Shown in pieces: positions 36,211-45,913 of a stretch of DNA of 64,000 nucleotides (positions within the stretch are counted from its first letter, which is position 1; every line of letters begins with the position of its first letter). The notes under the pieces are model-generated. The model had not been told where the DNA came from. It saw nothing but the letters and a program-made list of their open reading frames with translations, and did not search any database. A program made the position numbers and the translations under genes. Source of the DNA: Cloeon dipterum (Eukaryota > Arthropoda > Insecta > Ephemeroptera > Baetidae); the NCBI RefSeq assembly GCF_949628265.1, contig NC_088789.1, positions 26,033,883-26,097,882 of the forward strand, written 5' to 3'.

Positions 36211-36953
36211 ATGAAGCTGTTCGTTGCCGCTGGCCTCTTGGCGCTCGTCGCCACCTGCGCTTTTGCTGAGGAGTTCGTCGATTACGAGGACGCAGTGGAA
36301 GTCGCAGATTTTGGTAACATGCAGCTTTACATTTTATTTAAAATTATTTAAATTTAAAAGAGTTACGAGTTTGTTAAGGAACTTAAAAACACTCAAACTC
36401 AAGGCCATTATTCTGAAGCATTTTTTTATTGAAACGATGACCTTTAAATTTTCTAAAGAGCCAAAAGGGGCGAAAATTATTCATTTAAAGGTGTAAACTG
36501 CTTTGATTGAACGAATTTTTCTCAATTGTTGCAGACGGTGCAAGAGTAGCTCGGTCGCCACAGTGGGGCGGCGGCCGCCAGGGACTCTATGGAGGCAGGA
36601 ATCCCGGCGGCCACCGGGGAAACGGCTTTGTAGGTGGTTTCGGCGGCCACCGGGGAGGCGGCTTTGGAGGTGGTGGTTTCGGTGGCCCCCAGTTCAGCTC
36701 CAGCTCGTCGAACGCGAACGCCGCCTCGCAGAACTTCAACTCCGGCTTCGGAGGCTTCGGTGGCTCCGCGTCAAACGCCAACGCGGCCAGCAACACCTTC
36801 AGCAGCGGCGGCCGCGGTGGCGGGTCCGGCTCATCCGCCAACGCCGGTGCCTCCAGCCAGAACTTCAACGCTGGCGGCTTCGGAGGCCTGAACGCCGGAG
36901 GATCTGCTGCCAACGCCAATGCCGGCACCAGCAACTTTGGATTCGGACGTTAA
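36211..36953 (+). CDS. secreted Gly/Ser/Asn-rich prepropeptide, tandem copy B
   Basis: Exons 36211-36313 and 36535-36953 join in phase 1 to 173 aa. The signal peptide and the EEFVDYEDAVEVADF pro-segment are nearly identical to copy A, with one change in the signal (AAGLL for AAALL). The cleavage motif is ARVARSPQW. The mature chain has GGRNPGGHRGNGFVGGFGGH, SSSSSNANAASQNFNSGFGG, SASNANAASNTFSSGGRGGG and a last AANANAGTSNFGFGR block, so the end is an FGFGR amidation-type tail. It lacks the 46-residue duplication and the intronic insertion of copy A and is probably closest to the ancestral form. AATAAA is at 37089-37094. Confidence 0.88.
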
Positions 36954-37505
36954 TTTCGTATATTGCCTTTGTCATTGCCATCATTTCCATTCATTGAACT
37001 CACAACTAACCATGCAGTCAATAATTTATTTATTTATTGCGTACCATCAAGTGATATTTATGTACAAACCGCATCTGTTACAACATGAAATAAACATATT
37101 TAATTTGGCACGAAAAGAAAATTTCTCTTTTTCTTATTTCGGTTCAATTATTTTTAAGATCTACCGTTTCAAGATTATTAAAAACACAATAATAATAAAT
37201 GAAACTTCAATTCAGCTGAATGGAATTCGCCATGAGAGAATAAACATAACCTATTTAGGGCCACATCAAGAATTATAATCCACTGATTACTGAAAATATC
37301 TTTATAAGTTAAGCTTCTAGACCTTAAAATCTCACGATTCAGAGTATTTATCTAATAGGATTCAAAAGATTTTCTCGGGACTTCTTATATTAATAATTTT
37401 AATAGAAAATGCAGCGTATTGAAGGACTGCAGCTTCTGGTGCAGGATGACATGGTTAGGAACATGTGGTTAGGAATGGAATTATATATTAAAAAATCAGT
37501 TGATG

Positions 37506-37729
37506 GGTGACGAAAAAAATGTTAATAAGTTTAGCAAAACAATATCGAATGTTTTGATCCTAGATTTTCTAGAAAAGTGAATAACCCCTTCACCTCATCC
37601 CAAAACCCAGGATGTTTTGCTAGGACGAACCGCAGCTACAGTTAACGCTAACAAAAATACAATCGCCACTTCAGATGCGCTCGCAGAACACTGGTGGTTT
37701 GGTTTCCGAAACAAATCAGGCTATATAAA
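37506..37729 (+). promoter_or_regulatory. conserved promoter of the tandem trio, copy C
   Basis: It is collinear with copies A and B. TATATAAA lies at 37722-37729, 68 bp before the ATG. Kept blocks include GTGAATAACCCCTTCACCTC and GGTGGTTTGGTTTCCGAAAC. Confidence 0.65.
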
Positions 37730-37796
37730 TGGGCCGGCTCTTCTTCATCTGTATATTTTGAGCCAGCAGAGCACCACCGAAAGTGTAAATCCAAGC

Positions 37797-38680
37797 ATGA
37801 AGCTGTTCATTACCGCTGCCCTCTTGGCGCTCGTCACCACCTGCGCTTTTGCTGAGGAGTTTGTCGATTATGAGGGCGAAGTGGAAGTCGCAGATTTTGG
37901 TAAGATGCAGCTTTACATTTGTTTGAAAATGATTTAAATTTAAAAGAAATATGGGTTTGCTAAGAAACCTAAAAAAAATCAAATTAAAGACCATAATTCT
38001 GAGGCCTTTTTTATTGAAACGAAAACCCTTAAATTTTCTAGGTCCTAAAAGAACCCAAAGGGAAATAATTTTCTTTTAAAGGTGTAAACTGCTTTGATCG
38101 AGCGGTTTTTTCTCAAATTTAGCAACCAATTTGGTTTAGCTTGTGTAAACCCAGAAATTTTGCAGTTTGTTAAAGTAATTCATTAATTTTTTCCTTTAGT
38201 TTTGGAGAAGGACATAAAATGAAAAATCACGTTACAAAAAGACAAAAGACGCAATATTTTAAAAATAGCATGCAATAATTTTATCTTTCAAATTAAGAGC
38301 AAAATTTAAAATATATAAATAGCTCTAAATAGTAAGGCCATTGATTAATCATGCAGAAGTTATATCACTCAAAAACCTTGATGAAAATGCAGCTCTAGTC
38401 CTTTTGATTGGGTTGATACTCTGATCAGGAATCACAATAAAATACCCCAATTGTTGCAGACGGTGCTAGAGTAGCTCGGTCGCCACAGCAGTTCGGTGGC
38501 TTGGGCGGCGGCCGCCAGATCAGCTCAAGCTCGTCGAAAGTAAACGCTGGCTCTCAGAAACTCAACAGCGGCGGATTCGCCAATAACGCCGGCGGTTTCG
38601 GTGGCGGTCTCGGTTTCGGTTTCAGTGGCCCTGCTGCCAACGCCAATGCCGGCGCCAGCAGCTTTGGATTCGGACGTTAA
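37797..38680 (+). CDS. secreted Gly/Ser/Asn-rich prepropeptide, tandem copy C (short)
   Basis: Exons 37797-37899 and 38460-38680 join in phase 1 to only 107 aa. The signal peptide (MKLFITAALLALVTTCAFA), acidic pro-segment EEFVDYEGEVEVADF and ARVARSPQQFGG processing motif are intact. The mature chain is much shorter than in A and B: GGGRQISSSSSKVNAGSQKL, a FANNAGGFGGG stretch and AANANAGASSFGFGR. The SNANAASQNF block has drifted to SKVNAGSQKL, suggesting relaxed constraint or specialisation, yet the FGFGR tail is unchanged. AATAAA is at 38790-38795. Confidence 0.85.
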
Positions 38681-39109
38681 TTTCGTATTGCCATTGTCAT
38701 TGCCATCATTTCCTTTCATTGCATTCACAACTAACCACCCTGTCAATAAGTGATATTTGTATGTAAAAACCGCATCAGTTACAACATGAAATAAATATGT
38801 TTAATTTGGCACGTAAATAAAATTTCTCTTTTTCATATTGCAATTCAGTAATTTTTATGATTTTCTATTCCAAGATTATTAAAAACACAATGATAATAAA
38901 TGAAACTTCGATTCAGCTGAATGGTACTCGCCATGAGAGAATAAACATAATATATTTAGGGACACAGCAAGAACAATAATCCACTTATTGCATGGATAAA
39001 ACACTTAAAAATAACTTATGATTGAGAGTATTTATCTTATAGGAATATAATGACTTGCTCTTATATAAGGATTTTATTAGATAATGCTGCGTGTTGAAAG
39101 ACTGTGACT

Positions 39110-40290
39110 TCAGATAAACGACGACATCTGATAATGTGGCTGCATGTGTGTGTGGTTAGGAATGGAAGGAGATGGTGATGAGACTCGGCACGTTGTGATG
39201 CCGTGTGCTGTGTCGGACAGGACAGCGACGAACGCCAGACCAGGTACTTGCTCTCCCTACGAGAAGACGACAATAAATAAAAGATAGTTGTTTTCCCTCG
39301 CAAATTTGCACAGAAAATAAATAAATATATAGATATTAAAAAATCATGTTCATTTATTACTCGATATTTTCTACTTTTACTTTCTGTTGACCAGAAAATT
39401 TCTTTAAAGTGGAGAAAATTTTTATTTTATCGTATAGATTCAAATTGATTTTTTTTTGCTGATCACCAGAGCAACTATGCTCCCAACATTCAGAACACAA
39501 CATAAAAAATAACATTTTTTTTATAACAGAGGGAAATATAAAATCAGTCAAGTATGCAGCAAAAAATATTTGGCTAACTTTTTGTGTGGATGCACTAGAG
39601 TTCTCGTTTAGGCTGTAGAGATATTGCAGACAGTTATGAGACAATCTGGATATAGCTTGTCTGTCATAAAATAGGCTGCACTGCAAGCCCACTCTAGCAG
39701 ACGATAATATTTTGTTTGCCTCTTGCAAAAAACCTGCGCTCCTACATTGATAAAATAGTCCACACTACACGCGTAAGTACGCACTTTGTTGAACACTTTT
39801 AGCATTATTTGTTCCGGGTTAAGAACCGGCGTGGCAAATGACTCGGCGCCGCTGGCCAGTAATACCGACCCTAGAATCAATTAAAATTTTATCAATATTT
39901 ACAACAATGCAGTTTCATTGTTTCATGTTTGTTTATTCTAACTTAAAACACATAATTACATTATGTGTTTGTCAAAATTATCACAAAAAAATGACTTGTG
40001 AAAAGAGATAAAAAAAGAGAAAGTGCACCACTTCTGTTGCGAATATTGCTGAATATTCTACAAAATATTTTGCTACTAGGGGAGCTGTAAACACATTACG
40101 TTTAATGCGGGATGATATTTTTGTATTCGTTTCTTAAAAAAATGAGTTTTCGCAAGAGGTGGTGTCTTTTTTAACCAGGGCAAACAGTTTAATGTCATAG
40201 AAAAGGAAAAATTGCTCTGCAAATAGCGGCAATATTTGCTGTCCTAAGTCACCCAACAGGAAAAATCCTTCGTAAATAAGCTGAAATCTT
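39110..40290. repeat. spacer block directly duplicated at 42660-43490
   Basis: Shared in order: TGCATGTGTGTGTGGTTAGG, GAGACTCGGCACGT, GCAAATTTGCACAGAAA, TGTAGAGAT.TTGCAG, AGTTTTCGC, TTTAACCAGGGCAAACAG, GCGGCAATATTTGCTGTCC and AGTCACCCAACAGGAAAAAT. The two blocks flank the truncated gene at 40791-41819. Each has private indels. No coding capacity is supported. Confidence 0.75.
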
Positions 40291-40381
40291 TAAAGACCAT
40301 CTTTGACGAAGTTTCTGAGCCCACCAATCGATTCTTGAGGGTCAAATTAGGTAAAGTGGATATTTGTTCCGCCCCAAAAAA

Positions 40382-40587
40382 TCCAGCGTGACGTGCGTAG
40401 CGCACAAGTAGAACGTTTTTTACGGCCATAGTATGCACCTTATATATGCGTAAACTGCGCATGCGTCAGAGCTGGCACACGCCTCTCCTCAGCCACACCA
40501 GCTCTGACGCTTGCGCAGTTCCCGCATATAGGTTCATATCGTTTCGGCGGTAAAAAGTTCTATTTGAAACACGCACGTCGCGCTGGA
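40382..40587. mobile_element. 206-bp foldback element with ~85-bp arms
   Basis: The outer ends TCCAGCG..GACGTGCGT are inverted copies of each other, and the innermost 32 bp of each arm (40444-40475 and 40498-40529, beginning ATATGCG and ending GTCAGAGCTGG) match with three mismatches around a 22-bp loop. It is non-coding. It lies just upstream of the promoter of the 40.8-kb gene and is absent from the parental locus at 29.9 kb. Confidence 0.75.
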
Positions 40588-40668
40588 CTTTCTTTCTAGG
40601 TTGCGCTGTCGTAATCCGCCCCCCGTTGCGCTGAGAGTGCTAATCACTCCCTCAACACGCATCAAACG

Positions 40669-40739
40669 GGGGCTTTCCTCGGAGAGGTGGGGTGTGCTTT
40701 TCCACCGGAAAGATAACCTGGCCGCGCGCAAGTATAAAG
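40669..40739 (+). promoter_or_regulatory. duplicate promoter with kappaB-like site and TATA
   Basis: GGGGCTTTCC at 40669-40678 and TATAAAG at 40733-40739, in the same arrangement as at 29967-30046. The surrounding 150 bp is nearly identical apart from a few small indels. Confidence 0.6.
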
Positions 40740-40790
40740 ACTCACCTGGCCGCTCAACCTGAAGCCATTGCAACAAATCACGGCAGCGAC

Positions 40791-41819
40791 ATGAAGGTGT
40801 TCCTCGCAGTCCTCTCCCTCGCCCTTGTGGCCTGTGCCCAGGAGTTCGACCAGCTTCCTGGTGAGCGTTCGTTCTATTTTTTTTTTGCTCTTTTTATCCC
40901 TGTCCGTTAACCGGGAAGGGCGCGCACTGCACTAGCACGAATGCTGAAACCCGGGTCCTAATAACACCGCGAACGGATAACATGGGCGCACCAGGCCGCC
41001 AGCAGGGACCCAGCCCACTCAAGGGCCACATGCCTCCGCACCGTGGACATTTTTTGAAACGCTACACATTCGTCCCGTGAAGCCGAATCACGCATGCTGG
41101 AAAGGTGCAAACCAGCAAGTAGCGAGTCGCCTCCCAGCCCGTTGAGCAATTTGAGCATTTCGAGTCACTAAACTAACCACTTTTTGCCATCTCTGACATT
41201 GGGTAACCAGTATTAGATCTCCGAACAGCTCAAATACCTCCCATCGCTTTTTGACACTCCTGAGAGTGAATTAACAATGCGAGCCAACGAGCTGGTTACA
41301 TTCTTTTTTAAAAATCTGCTCAATTGTTATGTAACTATAGGACTAACCATATAATAGAATGAAAATAGTTCTCGTTATTACCACTATGATTTCAAAATAT
41401 ATCCAGTTGAAAAATTTAAACATTGGGCATTACCACCATAGTCTTGTTTCATTTTTTTTAATATGAGCCTATAAAATCTCAGATTTACCGGCCTTTTGTT
41501 TCTGAGGCCTCCTAATTATCCCAGTATAAAATATTTTATTATATTATTTGCTAAAATTGCAGGCGGCGGAAGGCGTGTTGGTTTCGGCGGCGGCGGCTTC
41601 GGCGGTTCGTCCTCAAACGCGAACGCCGCCTCGCAGAACTTCAACTCCGGCGGTGGCTTCGGAGGCTTCGGTGGCTCCGCCTCCAGCGCCAACGCTGCCT
41701 CCCAGCCCTTCAACGCCGGCGGTGGCCGCGGCGGTGCGTCCGGCTCTGCTGCCTCTGCTAGCGCCTCCAACCAGAACTTCAACGCCGGCGGTCTCGGCGG
41801 CGGCTTCGGCGCCAGCTGA
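40791..41819 (+). CDS. truncated duplicate of the 30.1-kb gene, processing signals lost
   Basis: Exons 40791-40860 and 41563-41819 join in phase 1 to 108 aa. Exon 1 encodes a signal peptide identical to the 30.1-kb gene. A deletion has removed the original splice acceptor together with the codons for the R-V-A-R site and the first Gly-rich block; a new acceptor (ATTGCAG) now joins the signal exon directly to GGGRRVGFGGG in the correct frame. At the 3' end about 90 bp has been lost, so the reading ends FGAS-stop, with TGA taken from the former 3' UTR and the FGRR tail gone. The intron also carries an unrelated insertion (about 40882-41135). It could still make a secreted protein without a pro-site or amidation, or be a pseudogene; intact frame and promoter keep both open. 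Confidence 0.6.
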
Positions 41820-41949
41820 TCTAAGCGAATTCTGTTCGCCGAGAAGTGACTCATATTATATGATTATTCCCTTTTCCAGTACAAGTATAAATTATTATAA
41901 AATTATATTTAATCATTTTTAATATAAAAATTTAACCGTTTGTTACAAG

Positions 41950-42480
41950 TTTAAAAATTGTTTCAATGTTTCTTCCACCTCCAGATTCTTGTCTCGACTT
42001 CCCTTGACCAGTTGAAGAGTTTAGGGGTGCTTAAGATTACCCTCCACCACTAATAAGTGCTACACTTTAACCCCCTGGAAAAAAGTAAATTGCTTTATAG
42101 CCTTGGATTTTTGTTTTAATTTTGAACTTAATTTAAAAAAATATATTTTTTGATCATTTTTAAAATAAGGGACGGGGTGGTAATTTAGAAGGGTTTTGGA
42201 TGATTTAAACCATGTTTATGCCCAGAAGAAGCATGTTATTTTTTTATCGAAATTGTAGCAAATGGGGATGAAAGGGGATGAGGGTAATAACCCCCTAAAC
42301 ATTTTGGCAGGTTATTTGAGGCCAAGACGAGTCTAAGGGCGGGTAGTATTTGATTTTCTGATGGTTAAAACCTGAGATTTTTAAAGAACCTGGAAAATCG
42401 AAAATGTCATATTTTTATTTTAAAATTTGGAAGAGGATTTTCTCAAAACCAAAAATAACGCCACTCAGAAATGTTTAGCC
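41950..42480 (+). repeat. dispersed repeat, same family as 16980-17480 and 55250-55760
   Basis: Begins near CTTGTCTCGACTTCCCTTGA, comparable with CTCGTCTCAACCTCCCCTGA at 55.3 kb; later has GGGTAATAACCCCC, AAGACGAGTCTAA, AACCTGAGATTT and AAAATCGAAAATGTC. It is diverged, with no coding remnant. Confidence 0.5.
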
Positions 42481-42659
42481 TGGTTGTTTGTAAACCCTGA
42501 TCGCGGGACGTAGAACGAGACCTTTTAGAGGAACTGATTGTGAGTTACTTGAGTGTCGCGCGGCCGGTCCGGTACCGGTCTGGCGGTCCACTTGGGCCGC
42601 GGCCTACCGTGGAATTGCTCCGGTGCGCCCGATGGGCTATCCGGCCCTATTCTGGTATA

Positions 42660-43490
42660 AAGGACGACATCTGATAATGTGACTGCATGTGTGTGTGGTT
42701 AGGAATGGAAGAGGAGATGGTGATGAGACTCGGCACGTGGTGATGACGTGTGTTGTGTCCGACTTCATCGGACAGTACAGAGACGAACGCCCGAGCAGGT
42801 ACCAGCTCGCTCTCCTTAAGAGAAGACGAAAATAAAAAATATATTTGTTTTCCATCGCAAATTTGCACAGAAAGGAAATAAATATATAGAGATATTAAAA
42901 AATCATTCACTTTTATTATTCAATATTTTCTACTTTTACTATAGCTGTTGACCAGAAAATTTTTTGTTAATTCGAGAACGTTTTTATTTTACCATTTAAG
43001 CTGTAGAGATTTTGCAGGCAGATATGAAACAATCTGGATAAAGCTGGTCTGTCCTAAAATGGACTGCACTGCACGCCCACTCGAGCAGACGATAATATAG
43101 ATTTGTTTGCCTCTCGCAAAAGGAAACCTGCTCTGCTTTGATAAAATAGTCCACTCCACACGCGTGAGTCGAAAGTATCGCAAGTTTGTTGAACTCTTTA
43201 GCATTATTTGTTTCGGGTGAAGAACCAGCGTGGCAAATGATTCGACGCGCCGCCGGCAAGCAATACCGAGCTGTAAACAAATTACTTTAATGCAGGATGC
43301 TATTTATGTATTCGTTTCGTTAAAAAAATTAGTTTTCGCGAGGCGGTGTCTTATTTAACCAGGGCAAACAGTCGTTTAAAGTCAATGTCATCGAAAAGGA
43401 AAAATTGCTTCGCAAATAGCGGCAATATTTGCTGTCCAAAGTCACCCAACAGGAAAAATCCTTCGTAAATAAGCTCAAAACCTTAATTAT
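42660..43490. repeat. spacer block, copy of 39110-40290
   Basis: It has the same word order as the first block but lacks the AT-rich insertion near 39400-39600. Between 42500 and 42660 lies a short GC-rich stretch (GGTCCGGTACCGGTC) not found elsewhere in the window. Confidence 0.75.
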
Positions 43491-44057
43491 GGTTTAAATT
43501 TAATTGAGAGGGAGCCCCGTTGATAAATAATTGTAAACACAGCCTTTTATAGGCTTGATTTCGATGCGTCGCATTTAATTAGTAATTCAGCTTCCTAAAA
43601 GTATAAATTATGCAATTACGTCTTTACCACCACTTGAGTTTTGACGTGAGAAAAGCGAAGATCCTGTACAAGCCTTGCCAAAAGAAGTGAGAAATACACA
43701 TCAGGGAGTTTTATGTTGGTAGATTTCCAATTTTTAGAGAGTTTAACATACTTTTTGATGAAAAACAAAATTAATTTTTTTGCGCATAAACTAACACAAG
43801 TTATTTGCAACAAAGGAGAATACTTATTTCAAAATACCCTTACACATTCAACAGTGATTATTCTGCACATTTTCTGCTTCTCTCTGGTCTTATTTCAACC
43901 CGTTTTTTGCCAAGCTCATGTGAATTATTTTTTTAGCAAGTCCTCTGATCTCACGTTCGCAAATAACTAGAAGGACGAGTCTTTGGGAGATGCGCGCGTC
44001 TCACTCAGGTCTCATCCAGGCCGACAGGCGATGTACCCACTCTGCAGGCGTGGCAGC

Positions 44058-44066
44058 TATATAAAA
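44058..44066 (+). promoter_or_regulatory. TATA box of the 44.1-kb gene
   Basis: TATATAAAA, 40 bp before the ATG. No kappaB-like decamer is seen in the preceding 200 bp. Confidence 0.65.
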
Positions 44067-44105
44067 GCAAGAAGGCAAGGGGCTCGGATTCGCAACTCAT
44101 CCACC

Positions 44106-44921
44106 ATGGGCTTCGTCTCGGCAGCTGCTCTCGTTTTGGTCGTCGCGGTCGCGGCCAACGCGCAATACGCGGTGCCTGACCCCTACACTGGCCTGGTGTT
44201 CGTCTACCCTGGCCTAGGTAAGTTGTATGCTTCGTCATTAAAGCCACAATAACCAAAAATATGGATATTTAAAATGTTTTCCATTCAAAAAAATGTTTTT
44301 TATATGATCAGCATGCTTTGTAAATTAATTTTATTTAAATTATCCAGATGATTTCTCAAACAATAGATTAAACAAAAATTAAGAACTTAATTTGTGCTTT
44401 ATTTTTAGCAGATTTAAATTAATAAAACCTATTTTTTGTTTTTTTTAGTGCCTGGCTACAATGCCCCCCTGATCCGACTTGAAAGGTCGCCTCAGAGATA
44501 CCAGGGTGGCAACAGGCCGAACAACAGACCAGGCGGTAACAGGCCCGGAAACTTCCAAGGGGGTGGTGCCAACGGATTCAACCAGGGTGGTTTCAACCAG
44601 GGTGGATTCCCTGGGGGCGCTAACGGCTTCAACCAGGGTGGCTTCAACCCCGGCGCTGGATTCCCTGCTGCGGGTGGTGCCAGCGGCAGCTCCAGCTTCG
44701 CCTCCTCGTCTAGCCAGAGCTTCAACCAGGGTGGTCCGGGCGGCACCTCCGCCTCCGCCAGCAACTCAAACGCGGGCACCAGCTCGTTCGGCTCAGGTGC
44801 TGGTCTAATCGCCGGTGCAGGCAACGCCGGAGCCTCTGGCAGCGCCGGGGGCCTCGGTGGCATCGGGGGATCCAACAGCGCCGCCAACGCCGGAACCCAG
44901 ACTGTGGCTGTCGGAAAATAA
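44106..44921 (+). CDS. secreted Gly/Asn/Gln-rich prepropeptide with RLER site
   Basis: Exons 44106-44217 and 44449-44921 join in phase 1 to 194 aa. The signal peptide is MGFVSAAALVLVVAVAANA. The pro-segment QYAVPDPYTGLVFVYPGLVP is not acidic, unlike in its neighbours. R47-L-E-R50 precedes SPQRYQGG, matching the SPQ start of the 30-38 kb genes. The mature chain has RPGGN units (GGNRPNNRPGGNRPG), NGFNQGG repeats, then a Ser/Ala-rich half with SSSFASSSSQSFNQGG and SNAGTSSFGSGAG. It ends TVAVGK; Gly-Lys before the stop is again an amidation-type end. TATA at 44058, AATAAA at 44954-44959. The RPGGN start resembles the gene at 52953-55023. Function unrecognised. Confidence 0.85.
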
Positions 44922-45913
44922 ATTGAGGTGTGCTTGCGCGAAACGAAATGAGAAATAAATTATATTTTATTACATGTGCTGAATTTTTAATTGATCCCCA
45001 TTCGAAAAAATAGGAAATTATTAAAGTGAATGGATCTAACCACCAATTAGACCAGAAATATATTTATTTCTCGCTATATGCAGCGTGGGTTTCCCTCGCT
45101 AATTTTTGCCGTTTGTTGTTGATCAGTCATGTAAACATCGCGGAAGAGCCGCGCGTTTCCCCAGCATTGTCAGCTCATTTCAAGGCCCGTGCGAATCTCG
45201 CATCGTTTGCTCGCCTGTTATTACGGCTGAGTTAATTGTCATAATGAAGATTCGATCGCGAGTCGCGCGGAGAGAGACGCTCGCGGCGCTCCTGCGGTCA
45301 ATCACCGTGACGTCACGCCTCGCCTTGACCTTAGCAAAGGTGCCAGCGTCGACGGGAGGCTTCGCAACGTGAACAAGCTTGATTTTTCTTATTTTTCCCA
45401 TTCGCTTTCTTCATATCGATACCGTATTGAACAATTACGTGATAACTGCATAGTAAAGAAACGCACGAGTGAAAATAATGTGCATGCACTTGGGGATTCC
45501 CTGTTGCCAGGTGGATTCGGTCTGCAGTCAGAGGCATAATTTATAATTTCATATTAAAGATCCATCCAGTTGGCCTTGAAAGATGGGATTTCTGTATCTC
45601 TATATACGCCTGGTGGAAAACCATTCTAGATGGTATCCATGCCGCTTATTTTTTGCTGGCGGGTTTAAGTCCTCGCAAAACATTTAATTTATTAATGTAC
45701 AAGTGACGAGCTGGAGATGCTTGTAAATATTAATTTTCACATCCTGGATGGGACATTTAAAAGCACTGGTTTGTTTTTTTAACTTTTATTTTTAACATAC
45801 ATAATGATGGTGAGTCAAGTGTTGAAAAACAAGGTAAGAAAAAATGCACGGCATAGGAACTCGAAGAAGAGTTGTATATAAGTTAAATAAATGAACAACA
45901 CGAAATTGACTTG

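Noticed and set aside
39357-39880. Overlapping minus-strand frames of 123 and 90 codons containing LLEWACSA and YPDC
   Set aside because: Related frames in copies at 34.9 and 43.0 kb are interrupted at different places, so this is at most a decayed sequence moving with the spacer repeat.
43713-43970. 85-codon frame with a hydrophobic stretch just upstream of the 44.1-kb gene
   Set aside because: AT-rich, begins with aromatic low-complexity residues, no promoter, no conserved cluster features.
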